This document shows, one piece after another, positions 49,243-60,335 of a DNA stretch of 64,000 bases. The notes beneath the pieces were generated by a model. It was not told where the DNA came from, searched no databases, and saw only the letters and a program-made list of their open reading frames with translations. This DNA is from Stomorhina lunata (Eukaryota; Arthropoda; Insecta; Diptera; Rhiniidae), in NCBI GenBank assembly GCA_933228675.1, contig OW121743.1, forward strand, positions 82,458,759 to 82,522,758, given 5' to 3'. Made by a program: the position numbers and the translations under genes. How positions within the stretch are numbered: the stretch's first letter is position 1; every line of letters starts with the position of its first letter.

Positions 49243-49350
49243 ATGAACCGTATAAGTTAAATATTATTTAGATTGTCCTAATAGTATGCTACACAAATGT
49301 TTTTGATTTATCTTACATTTCGATCGATATCGAATGCGGCGTTTTGGCCC
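49243..49350 (-). repeat. Dispersed repeat copy 2 (ATCGATCGAAATGTAAGA family), with Su(Hw)-like motif
   Basis: On the minus strand it reads GGCCAAAACGCCGCATTCGA, TATCGATCGAAATGTAAGAT, then TGTAGCATACTATTAGGACA (core 49277-49289), then TCTAAATAAT. Closest relative is 3222-3345; a weaker one is at 58630-58760. Confidence 0.65.
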
Positions 49351-51007
49351 CTGCTTTGGAGTCGAATAATTATTTTGGTTTTCCTGTATATAGTATGTTA
49401 AAGATTACTGAGCCAAGGAATCACTAACCACCATCATTTGTAGCTCAACAGGTAAGATCGGCCAGGATAACTTAAAAAGCTAAAAGCTACTGATAACCCA
49501 CACAATTTCGAATTCGATAAAAAATTTTTTGCAAAAGCCCAAAATTTACTTGTACCATTATTTGACGTACTCCTTACATCACTAATACTAGAAGTCAGCT
49601 TCCAGAAGAAACTCCAGTGATTAGCAGGTATTGAAAATTTGATTTATTAATAAATGCTCTAAACGACTGCAGAAATTTTGCTCCTGTATATAGTTCATTC
49701 CCAAAGCCAATATGCAATTTTCCTCTCATCAAAAATTTTAAATTCTAGAACAATATCCAATACTTTGGAATATTTAATATTAAAAAAATATACATTTGCA
49801 AATTTCTGTGCAAACATGAGCTAGAGTGCGTGCGATTTTGTGTAAACTAATAAATATTTGCTAAATTCTCTATAGTTATGTCGTATTTCCGGTTAGTATT
49901 TGTTTAAATGTAAGTTCCTTTTAACAATTCACATACGAACAACAGCAACAACAACATTAGGCAGCAGCAACAACTTTAACATCAATAAAACTAACAGCAG
50001 TAGAGCAATAACAAGAATAAATCAACAAGGACTCTAACAACTCAGGGGTTCCAAATTGAAGAAGAGTCTTCAAAAAAAAAGGAAATGACTAATAATTTTA
50101 AAGAGTTCTAATTATTAGAACCAATTTCTGCTAGAACTTAAGAAGCCTAATTATTTACCTCCTGACATGACAATTTCATATTTAGATGACAAGTGTTTCA
50201 AAGTTTAAATGAAGGTTCTTTAAATTGGAGCCACTGGGAACTTAGACATGTACTAACTCATTTACAAATTCACAACTACAATTACATGACTATTGTACGC
50301 ATAAATGTGCATGTTAAATTGTTCTGTTTTCATTGTCGTTTGTTAAGTATGTAAATAGCCAGTTTACAGTTCTGTAAAAGTGTCTTTGTTTAAATCAGAA
50401 CTGTAAAAGAATAAATTGTTTTCTTTGCCAAATCATTTTGAAAAGATTTTGAGCCATTTTCTTGGTTTTGTATTAAAGAGATGCGATTGAAAAATATGAG
50501 CCAAGCCAGGTCATAACATTAGCTATTATATGGATTATGTAGTCCATTAACATTACATTATTTTAAAACACTGTCATTAATTTGTATACAATATTGAGAA
50601 AGTTCCTGTTGTATGGACCCTCGCTTCTATACATATTTATACTGCACATTTACTTATCCTTGAGCCTGTATATTAGATAGTGTTGTGCTTATTTTTATAC
50701 ATACATACATTCCCAATACATGTGTGTATATGTATGTATGTGTATCTACATGAATTTGTATTGTATTTACTGTTGAATATGTCAACAATCATATTTGCAT
50801 GTTAGTTATGTCTGCATATGCAACAAAAGTTGTTAGTTTATTTAGCAGTCACTCGAATGCATATATTCTTAGTTCTATTGTTGTATGTGTTGTATTGTTG
50901 TATGCTAAATACTACAACATTTGCTTTAAGTTTGTATAAGTGCAAACATATATTAAAATTTTTGCCTTACAACTACATAAATGCGTTGTTTAGATCCTTT
51001 TGTTTTA

Positions 51008-51417
51008 TTTCCTAAAAATATGCTTCCTTATATTTGTTTTTTGTTTTTGCATATTTCCATTCAACATTTTTGTCCATTTCTTTGCCTTCTCGCACACAAG
51101 CATAAATAAACAGAATTATTTACTTTCACCGGAAGTAGAATTTGTATGAGTGTATGTGTGTGTGTTTGTTACACAAGCGAGTGTTGTCTTTGTTGAAAAT
51201 TCTTTAAATTCTTTGGTTGTCGTTTTAGTTTATTGTTAAAATTTGAATATTCATTGTCAAATGGTTTTTCAATATTAATGAGAATTTTATGCTGGTAGAA
51301 TTCTAATTAGATATTGCGGAATATTTAATGTTGTTTTTTTAAGGAAATATAAAAGAAAATTTGTTGATTTTGATAGAAAAAGAATTTAAAGTCGTTTGAT
51401 GTAGCATACTTATAGGA
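51008..51417. promoter_or_regulatory. Two Su(Hw)-like motifs
   Basis: Minus strand GAAGCATATTTTTAGG (core 51011-51023) and plus strand TGTAGCATACTTATAGG (core 51404-51416). Confidence 0.4.
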
Positions 51418-51469
51418 GGTTAAAATTTTAATACAAATTTTACTACAAAACTAAATTGCAATAGCAGAC

Positions 51470-51845
51470 TTGACGATATGAAAATTTTTCTAAAGAAAAG
51501 TTTACGATAGAAAAGTTGATACGAAGACATTTCTATAGAAAAGTTGACGATAGGATGACATTTCTATATAAAATATGACGATAGAAAGACATTTTTATAG
51601 AAAAGTTGACTACAGGAAGACATTTCTATAGAAAAGTTGACGATAGGAAGACTTCTGTAAAGAAAAGTTGACGATAGGAAGATATTTCTATAGAAAAGTT
51701 GACGACAGAAAGACATTCCTATAGAAATGTTGACGATACGAAGATATTTCTATGGAAAACTTAAAGATAGGAAGACATTTCTATAGAAAAGTTAAAGATA
51801 GGAAGACAATTCTATAGAAAAGTTGACGATAGGAAGACATTTTCA
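51470..51845 (+). repeat. Short array of minisatellite E family
   Basis: About 12 degenerate units of TTTCTATAGAAAAGTTGACG plus ATAGGAAGACA. Same family and orientation as 18478-20582. It runs directly into minisatellite H. Confidence 0.85.
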
Positions 51846-52850
51846 AAAATCTCCTATAAAAAGTGTAAATTTTTTTTAAATTTCCTATAAATATAGTAAA
51901 TTTTTGAAAAGTTTTCTATAAAAATAAAAAATTTTTTAAAAAATTCCTATTAAAATAGAAAACTTTTCAAAAATTTCCTATAAAAATAGAAAATTTTTGA
52001 AAAATTTCCTATAAAAATAGAAAATTTTTGAAAAATTTCCTATAAAAATAGAAAATTTTTGAAAAATTTCCTATAAAAATAGAAAATTTTTGAAAAATTT
52101 CTTATAAAAATAGAAAATTTTTGAAAAATTTCCTATAAAAATAGAAAATTTTTGAAAAATTTCCTATAAAAATAGAAAAATTTGGAAAAATATCCTATAA
52201 AAATAGAAAATTTTTGAAAAATTTTGTGTAAAAATAGAAAATTTTCCTATAAAAATAGAAAATTTTTGAAAAATTTCCTATAAAAATAGAAAATTTTTGA
52301 AAAATTTCCTATAAAAATAGAAAATTTTTGAAAAATTTCCTATAAAAATAGAAAATTTTTGAAAAATTTCCTATAAAAATAAAAAATTTTTGAAAAATTT
52401 CCTATAAAAATAGAAAATTTTTGAAATTTCCTATAAAAATAGAAAATTTTTGAAAAATTTTCTATAAAAATAGTAAATTTTTGAAAAATTTCCTATAAAA
52501 ATAGTAAATTTTTGAAAAATTTCCTATAAAAATAGTAAATTTTTGAAAAATTTCCTATAAAAATAGTAAATTTTTGAAAAATTTCCTATAAAAATAGTAA
52601 ATTTTTGAAAAATTTCCTATAAAAATAGTAAATTTTTGAAAAATTTCCTATAAAAATAGTAAATTTTTGAAAAATTTCCTATAAAAATAGTAAAGTTTTA
52701 AAAAATTTCCTATAAAAATAGTAAATTTTTTAAAAATTTCGTATAAAAATAGTAAATTTTTTAAAAATTTCCTATAAAAATAGTAAATTTTTCCTTTAGA
52801 AATAGTAAACTTTAAAAAATTCCGTAAAAAAAATAGTAAATTTTTGTTAA
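51846..52850 (-). repeat. Minisatellite H, about 32 units of 31 bp
   Basis: Units are TTTTTGAAAAATTTCCTATA plus AAAATAGAAAA. The left half uses AATAGAAAA and the right half (after about 52465) AATAGTAAA. It is inverted relative to minisatellites I (54025) and J (56160). Confidence 0.95.
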
Positions 52851-54024
52851 ACCCTTTTGGTTATGCAATAGTTCATTCCAAAAAGAAAATTAACATCTGT
52901 TAAGTTAAGCTTATTTCCAAAGATTGGAGGTTATGTTGAAAAATTATTTTCTTTTGAATAAAGTTAAAAAACTGTACAATTTACTCACACAATAAAAGAA
53001 GTTAGGGTGACCATTTAACAAAGAATAAAAAAAAAATATTTGTATATATGTAAATATAGTTCAAATAAACATGTACTTATTTCTCTTTTTATTGATAATT
53101 TAGGAAAATAAAAAACTGATAAATTGTTTTTGGAAATTAGATATACATTTTTCATAGCAGTTTCATATTTATTTATGTTCGTTATTTATTTTCAAATAAA
53201 ATTAACTACATACGTTATATTTATGGACAAATTTTTATATTACGTATTTTTTCTAGCATACTTTAGGGAAACATTTATTAAAAATTGTAAAATATAGAAC
53301 ATTTATTTGAAAAAATACTTGTTTTTTGTTTTATCTCTAACAATCACATTATTTACCTTGATTGCTCTTCTTTTTATGATAAAAAATATTATTTTTATAA
53401 AAAAAAAATTCCTATACCAAAATAATTACTCATAAAAAATACTTATGTACATACTTGTACTTTTTGTATGTATTTCAAATATTGTTTAAACTTTCTATTT
53501 TTTGCGTTAAATTCCCTGAAGTGGAAAAATATGTTGAAATTAAATTCCTCTCCATTTTTTTTTTTTTTTTTTTTTTTAGTTCGTTAGTTTAAACAATTTA
53601 TAATTGTTTAATGAAATAATATAACAAATTTTTTTGAGCTTTTGAAAATATTTAATTCAACAATGAAAAATTAGGTTACAAAGAATTTATATTAAAAAGT
53701 CCATAGGGTGTAATTTGTATTTTTTTCTATTGAAGAATAAAATATGAAATCGTTTGTTAAAAAAATTGTAAATTAATATTTTTATGGATTAGTTTTTCAT
53801 AAAACTATTGGGAAGAGTAAATTAATCCAGATTAAATGTAATTAAAAGCTTAAATTCATATAAAGAATAGGTACCTATAAAGCAATTATTTTTACTGATT
53901 CATCTTTAATTCTTGTAGCATACTTATAGAGGTCTTTAAATAGGTTAATAACTTTAATAATATGGCCTAAAAATATGCTACATTTACATCTAAAATATCT
54001 TATTTCGTAACACAAACACAATTT
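52851..54024. other. Unique loop between inverted minisatellites H and I
   Basis: About 1.2 kb, including a run of 23 T (53555-53577). No gene recognised. It holds three Su(Hw)-like motifs. Confidence 0.5.
53924..54020 (+). repeat. Duplicated segment, left copy (see 54796-54890)
   Basis: TAGAGGTCTTTAAATAGGTT, AATAACTTTAATAATATGGC, then CTAAAAATATGCTA... is repeated at 54796-54890 (TAGAGGTCTTTAAATAGGTT ... ATGGCCTTAAGATATGCTAT). The two copies bracket minisatellite I, so the array arose or was inserted within a tandem duplication. Confidence 0.75.
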
Positions 54025-54795
54025 TTCAAAGCTTTACTATTTTTATTGGAAATTTTTCAAAAATTTACTATTTTTATAAGAAATTTTTTAAAAATTTCTT
54101 ATTTTTATAGGAAATTTTTCAAAAATTACTATTTTAATAGGAATTTTTACAAAAATTTACTATTTTTAAAAGAAATTTTTCAAAAATTTACTATTTTTAT
54201 AGAAAATTTTTCAAAAATTTACTATTTTTATAGGAAATTTTTCAAAAATTTACTATTTTTATAGGAAATTTTTCAAAAATTTACTATTTTTATAGGAAAT
54301 TTTTCAAAAATTTACTATTTTTATAGGAAATTTTTCAAAAATTTACTATTTTTATAGAAAATTTTTCAAAAATTTACTATTTTTATAGGAAATTTTTCAA
54401 AAATTTACTATTTTTATACGAAATCTTTGAAAAACTTACTATTTTTTAGCAACATTTTTAATGATTTACTGTTTTGATAGCAAAATTTTCAAAAATTTAC
54501 TTCTTTTATGGGGAATTTTTCAAAAATTTCCTCTTTTTATAGAAAATTTTTCAAAAATGTACTATTCTTATAAAAATTTTTAAAAATTTTCAAAAATTTA
54601 CTATTTTTATAGGAAATTTTTCAAAAATTCACTATTTTTATAGAAATTTTTTTAAAAATATACTATTTTGATAGGAAATTTTTAAAAAATTTGCTATTTT
54701 TATAGGAATATTTTTAAAACTTTATTACTATTTTTCAAAAATTTTCTATTTTTATAAGAAATTTTTAAAAAATTTAATATTTTTATAGGAAATTT
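54025..54795 (+). repeat. Minisatellite I, about 25 units of 31 bp
   Basis: Units are ATTTTTCAAAAATTTACTAT plus TTTTATAGGAA. It is the inverse of minisatellite H in both unit and position, with degenerate units in the last 350 bases. Confidence 0.93.
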
Positions 54796-54890
54796 TTAGA
54801 GGTCTTTAAATAGGTTAATAACTTTATTATGGCCTTAAGATATGCTATATTTATTTCCAACATATCTCATTTAGTAAAGCAAACTCATAC
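54796..54890 (+). repeat. Duplicated segment, right copy
   Basis: Pairs with 53924-54020. The first 30 bases are nearly identical, and divergence rises to the right. Confidence 0.75.
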
Positions 54891-56159
54891 ATTAAAAAAA
54901 TAATATAGCATATTTCTAGGGGGCTTCTAACATTCATTATTCCTTTCCTATAAACAAATTTCTCTTTTCATAGAATTTAAATTAGTTCACATTTACCAAA
55001 ATCTAAATTGAATTTCTCCATAGAATTTATGAGTTTGAATTTCTATTATTTCTGTTTATATCTAAATATGTATGTTTTAAACATTTTGTGGATAATTTGT
55101 GAAAAAAAATCCTTAATAAGCCAGGCAAATTTTTATTCAACTAATGATGAATACATTTGGGCAATGCAGATATTTGAAACCAGAATTTTATATTCATTTT
55201 AATATGTTGGTTTTAAAATTTTATAAAAATATTTTGTTTACGTTAATAATTTATAATTATTAGTTAGGCAAATATTTAGACATATGCTGCGATAAACAGC
55301 AAATGTAAGCAAAAATTTGCAATAAATAAATATGCGGATTTTTAAATGAAATATTAAACGAAATAGATTTAATAATTAGAAATGCTGCAGGAAAAGGGGA
55401 GATTTCGAGAGTATAGGAAAAACAATTTTGAATGGGTTTGAATTAAAACATGAGCCAAAAAGCAGACTGTATTTTTAGTAATTATTAAGGTTAATAAACA
55501 TTTATTTATTACTAATATTGTATTTCAGTTATTTTCCCAAATTACTTAATCATTCACAATTATAATTTTAAATGCCTAAAAGTATGCTTTCATTATACTA
55601 AATTAACTATTATTACATTTTTGTTTATAATTTTTTCTTTAATTACCAAAATAATAAGCTAATCATCACGTAAACATTTTATGTAGTAAATATCAATTTC
55701 TCGGTATGCCCTTCTCTATGTTTAACCACAATTGGGCATTAACCTGGTGCCAAGTCCTTCACTTAATAAATTTTTATTTAATGTTCCTTAAGGTGTGAAA
55801 ATGCTTTTTAATTTCACGCTAATTTCACAACTTTTCCTCGGTAATATTAAAGAATATTTCTGTTTCGTTTGAGCCTGTTAATTTCAGGTCTTACATTTCC
55901 CAGACTAATAGCCCAGCAACGCCACTGAATACGAAATTTATTGTTAAACAACATATTTTGACCTAAGGCTGGGGATATCTAAATAAAAAGCCATAAAATT
56001 AGAAATATCTATAATTAGGCAGGAAAAAACAAATATACAACTAAATGAAACCTTAACCTATACATTCTTAGTTGGTTTATTGTAACAAAGTCAAAAAAAT
56101 TTAATACAGATACATAAGCAAATGTTATACCCAATAAATCTAGGTAAAAGAACTTTCCT
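54891..56159. other. AT-rich DNA, no gene recognised
   Basis: A slightly GC-richer stretch at about 55700-55960 has no coding frame. The 64-codon frame at 55008-55202 has no family resemblance. Confidence 0.45.
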
Positions 56160-58200
56160 AAGTTTTTATTTTAATAGAAAATTTTTCTACTTTTAAATGA
56201 AATTTTTCAATTTTTATAGAAAAATTTTTAAAAATTGTCTCTTTTTATAGGAAAATTTTCAATAATTTTCTATTTTTATAGGAAATTTTTCAAAAATTTT
56301 TTATTTTTATAGAAAATTTTTCAAAAATTTTCTATTTGTATAAAATTTTTAAAAAATTTTCTAATTTTATAGGAAATTTTCCAATAATTTTCTATTTTTA
56401 TAAGAAATTTTTCAAAAATCTTCTAATTTTATAGGAAATTTTTCTAATTTTATAGGAAATTTTTCAAAAATTTTCTATTTTTATAGGAAATTTTTCAAAA
56501 ATTTTAAATTTTTATAGAAAATTAAAAAAGTTTCTTATTTTCATAGGAAATTTTTCAAAAACTTCTTGTTTTTTTTATTATAGGAAAATTTTCAAAAATT
56601 TCTTATTTTTAAAGGAAATTTTTCAAAAATTTCTTATTTTTATAGGAAATTTTTCAAAAATGTCTTATTTTTATAGGAAATTTTTTTAAAAATTTCTTAT
56701 TTTTATTGGAAATTTTTCAAAAATTTCTTATTTTTATAGGAAATTTTTCAAAAATTTCTTATTTTTATAGGAAATTTTTCAAAAATTTCTTATTTTTATA
56801 GGAAATTTTTCAAAAATTTCTTATTTTTATTGGAAATTTTTCATAAATTTCTTATTTTTATAGGAAATTTTTTAAAAATTTCTTATTTTTATTGGAAATT
56901 TTTCAAAAATTTCTTATTTTTATAGAAAATTTTTCAAAAATTTCTTATTTATATAGGAAATTTTTCAAAAATTTCTTATTTTTATAGGAAATTTTTCAAA
57001 AATTTTTTATTTTTATAGAAAAAATTTTTAAAAATTTCCTATTGTTATAGGAAATTTTTCAAAAATTTCTTATTTTTATAGGAAATTTTTCAAGAATTTC
57101 TTATTTATATAGGACAATTTCAAAAGTTTCTTATTTTTATAGAAAATTTTTCAAAAATTTCTTTTCTTATTGCAAATTTTTCAAAAATTTCTTATTTTTA
57201 TAGGAAATTTTTCAAAAATGTTATATTTTTATAGGAAATTTTTCAAAAATTTTCTATTTTTATAGGAAATTTTTCAAAAATTTCTTATTTTTATAGCAAA
57301 TTTTTCAAAAATTTTCTATTTTTATAGGAGATTTTTCAAAAATTTCTTATTTTTTAGGAAATTTTAAAAAAATTTCTTATTTTTTAGGAAATTTTTCAAA
57401 AATTTTAAATTTTTATAGAAAATTAAAAAAGTTTCTTATTTTTATAGGAAATTTTTCAAAAATTTCTTGTTTTTTTTATTATAGGAAATTTTTCAAAAAT
57501 TTCTTATTTTTAAAGGAAATTTTTCAAAAATTTCTTATTTTTATAGGAAATTTTTCAAAAATTTCTTATTTTTATAGGAAATTTTTTAAAAATTTCTTAT
57601 TTTTATTGGAAATTTTTCAAAAATTTCTTATTTTTATAGGAAATTTTTCAAAAATTTCTTATTTTTATAGAAAATTTTTCAAGAATTTCTTATTTATATA
57701 TGACAATTTCAAAAGTTTCTTATTTTTATAGAAAATTTTTCAAAAATTTCTTTTCTTAATAGAAAATTTTTCAAAAATTTCTTATTTTTATAGGAAATTT
57801 TTCAAAAATGTTATATTTTTATAGGAAATTTTTCAAAAATTTTCTATTTTTATAGGAAATTTTTCAAAAATTTCTTATTTTTATAGCAAATTTTTCAAAA
57901 CTTTTCTATTTTTATAGAAGATTTTTCAAAAATTTCTTATTTTTTAGGAAATTTTAAAAAAATTTCTTATTTTTTAGGAAATTTTTCAAAAATTTATTAT
58001 TTATTTATTATTATGGGAAATTTTTCAAAAATTTTCTATTTGTATGGAAAATTTTTCAAAAATTTTCTGTTTTTATAGGAAATTTTTCAAAAATTTTCTG
58101 TTTTTATAGGAAAATTTTCAAAAATTTTTTATTTTTATAGGTTATTTTTAGGAAATTATTTTAAGGAAATTTTTTAAAAATTTGTATCTTTATATGAAAT
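56160..58200 (+). repeat. Minisatellite J, 31-bp unit, with a higher-order internal duplication
   Basis: Units are ATTTTTCAAAAATTTCTTAT plus TTTTATAGGAA. Rare variant units recur in the same order. The ATTTTAAATTTTTATAG variant is at 56501 and 57402 (offset 901). The GACAATTTCAAAAGTTTC variant is at 57113 and 57702 (offset 589), and later markers also have an offset near 590. The right copy is thus a duplicate lacking about 312 bp, close to ten units. Confidence 0.92.
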
Positions 58201-58629
58201 TCTTAACAATATTCTTTTCAATTTGAAACTGCTGGGCAACTTCTTTGCCAGTAAATGTGTATAAGTAAATATAAGAAAATTTAGCAAAACCAATGATCTA
58301 TAAAAATTAAGTTATAAATTTTTAATTGATAATATTTCATGGTCTTTGCTAATTTCCACCTTTAGTCAATTTTGCATACATTCACATAATACGGTTTATT
58401 TAATGTGAGACTTTAATTGTTAATAACTAAAAACTTGAACCAAATAGACCTATAAAATGGCCATAAGTGTATGGACCTAGACTGCAATGGCTTACAAGAA
58501 TTATTTATTGTCGGTACGACTGCCTTGTAAACGACTATCCCTTTGGCTACCTTCTCGGAGTTTAAATAGATATCATCAAGTTGGGTAAGAGACTATTTCA
58601 AACAACATACTGGGGAAGGAATCGAACTA

Positions 58630-58760
58630 GGGGCCAAATCGTAGATCGAAATGTAAGATATTTCAGAAACATTGTACTTTTAGCATAGCCTAATAATATA
58701 TAACGAATTAGGTTAACTACATTGTAACTTTTTTATCAAATGACCCTTGATTGCAAAAGA
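58630..58760 (+). repeat. Dispersed repeat copy 3 (ATCGATCGAAATGTAAGA family)
   Basis: GGGGCCAAATCGTAGATCGA, AATGTAAGATATTTCAGAAA, and later ACCCTTGATTGCAAAAG, in the same order as 3222-3345. The internal Su(Hw)-like position is disrupted here. Confidence 0.5.
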
Positions 58761-58849
58761 ATTTAATTTTAACTAAATGTTTTGGCAAACAAAGGAATAT
58801 ATTTAGATATCAAATTTATTAAACTTTTTGCAAAATTATTTATTTTCAA

Positions 58850-59039
58850 AATCCCTAAGGTATGTTACACAATATTTGCTTAAAAGTCTGATTTTGAATG
58901 TCTTTTTTATTTGGCACACTCTTAACTGTTCAATTTCACAAATTTCAATTAAAATCGAGTGCCGCTGTTTTGACTCCGTTATAAAGAAAGCAAACTCCTA
59001 AAAGTATGCTACATTCTAAGTTAACACCTCAAGGTAGGC
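58850..59039 (-). promoter_or_regulatory. Three Su(Hw)-like motifs
   Basis: Minus strand: TGTAACATACCTTAGGG (core 58854-58865), TGTAGCATACTTTTAGG (58997-59009, all core bases match), CAGCCTACCTTGAGG (59027-59039). The last two are 30 bases apart, start to start. Confidence 0.42.
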
Positions 59040-60335
59040 TGTTTCTTTATATGATTGTTTTCTTTAATTTTGAAAATTAAATTTAGAAATTATTTAACAA
59101 CCTTTAACTAAATATAATTCATTCAAAATCTTTAATTGCATTATAAACAAAATTTCACAATATTTTATAAATATACTAAACTAAATAATCCCTACTCTCG
59201 TAATCCCATTTTTGTAGCCTATTTTAAGGCTTTATATATATGTGGGTTTATTTTTATTTTTTTGATAAAATATTCATTTAAAATTAAAACTTCATGTGGT
59301 TTTTCTTATCGTTTAGCAAAAACTAAACATACATATACCCAACAAAAATCATTTTGACCTTTTAATAAATAATTTCTAAAAAATTTTTAGTAAAATTTTA
59401 ATTTTATTTTTATTTAATTGTATTTACCACAATTTTTTGGTCCACAACAACTAATACAATTAAGCTAAAACTAATCCATGTGAATTAGAAATATGTTTAT
59501 AACAAATTTCTTGTAAAGCCAAACCAAATACCTAAATATTAAAATTTTTTGCAGGAAAAAAAAAACAAACCAAAAAAAGAAGGAAAATCAAATTTCCATT
59601 TATTTAATAAAAATTGTGTATTTTTTATGGCTTTGATTGCCACATATGTTTTATAGGTCAGAAAAAATATTGAACCTAAAGAGTGAGTGGTAGTGGTAAA
59701 AAAGGAGATGGAGTCATTTCCTGTTAAACATTAATTCTATACATATGTATTTTTATTGTAATATTACAATAAAACGTGTATGTTTGCTAAATTTTACCAG
59801 CCTTAGGTTATGTTTTTGTGAACAGGAAGAAAGAAAAAAACTCCTCAATAAAAGAGGATTAATTTTATGGTCTTTAGCATTAAGAAAATGACCAATGAAT
59901 TTTTATATTTCAATAAATTGTTCAATCATACGCATTTTATGTTTGAACAAGAGTATACACTCAAATGATTTTCTTTATATTTTCTCAGGTGTTATATCGT
60001 TACACACACTTTTTTTGAAAAAAAAAAAATATGTTTTTATAATCCTTACGAGTCAAGGTAAATGGTTACTTTTTGAACATGTTACATTTAGGGCTTGGGA
60101 ATATTTACGTTTAATGTGATGGAATTTATTTTTATATTTCTGTTCTGTCTGTCTCTCGGTTCTTATAAGGTCATTTTGCTTATGTCCCAATTGGTTTGGA
60201 ACAGAACAAAGCAAAAACATGTGCTTTATAGTAATTTTATAAAAATAAAGTTATCATATTAATCGATTTTTTAGATAAATGTCTAACTCTTGGATAGTTT
60301 TTATTGCAATTTCTACTTTTTATAATTTTTTTTAA

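Larger units (their letters stand above)
49073..51469. other. AT-rich DNA with microsatellites; no gene recognised
   Basis: A CAA/CAG-rich stretch at about 49937-50000 and TATG runs at 50696-50745. Composition is slightly less AT-biased than elsewhere, but I find no conserved frame. Confidence 0.45.
53253..55587. promoter_or_regulatory. Six Su(Hw)-like motifs around minisatellite I
   Basis: Plus: TCTAGCATACTTTAGGG (core 53256), TGTAGCATACTTATAGAGG (53918), TATAGCATATTTCTAGG (54908). Minus: TGTAGCATATTTTTAGG (53966-53978), TATAGCATATCTTAAGG (54833-54845), GAAAGCATACTTTTAGG (55575-55587). All are of the AGCATA subtype. The sites at 53966 and 54833 sit in a duplicated segment flanking the minisatellite. 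Confidence 0.45.
58201..60335. other. AT-rich DNA with a dispersed repeat and Su(Hw)-like motifs; no gene recognised
   Basis: Frames at 59136-59357 and 59895-60119 are low-complexity and unrecognised. A slightly GC-richer stretch at 58490-58640 precedes the dispersed repeat. Confidence 0.45.
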
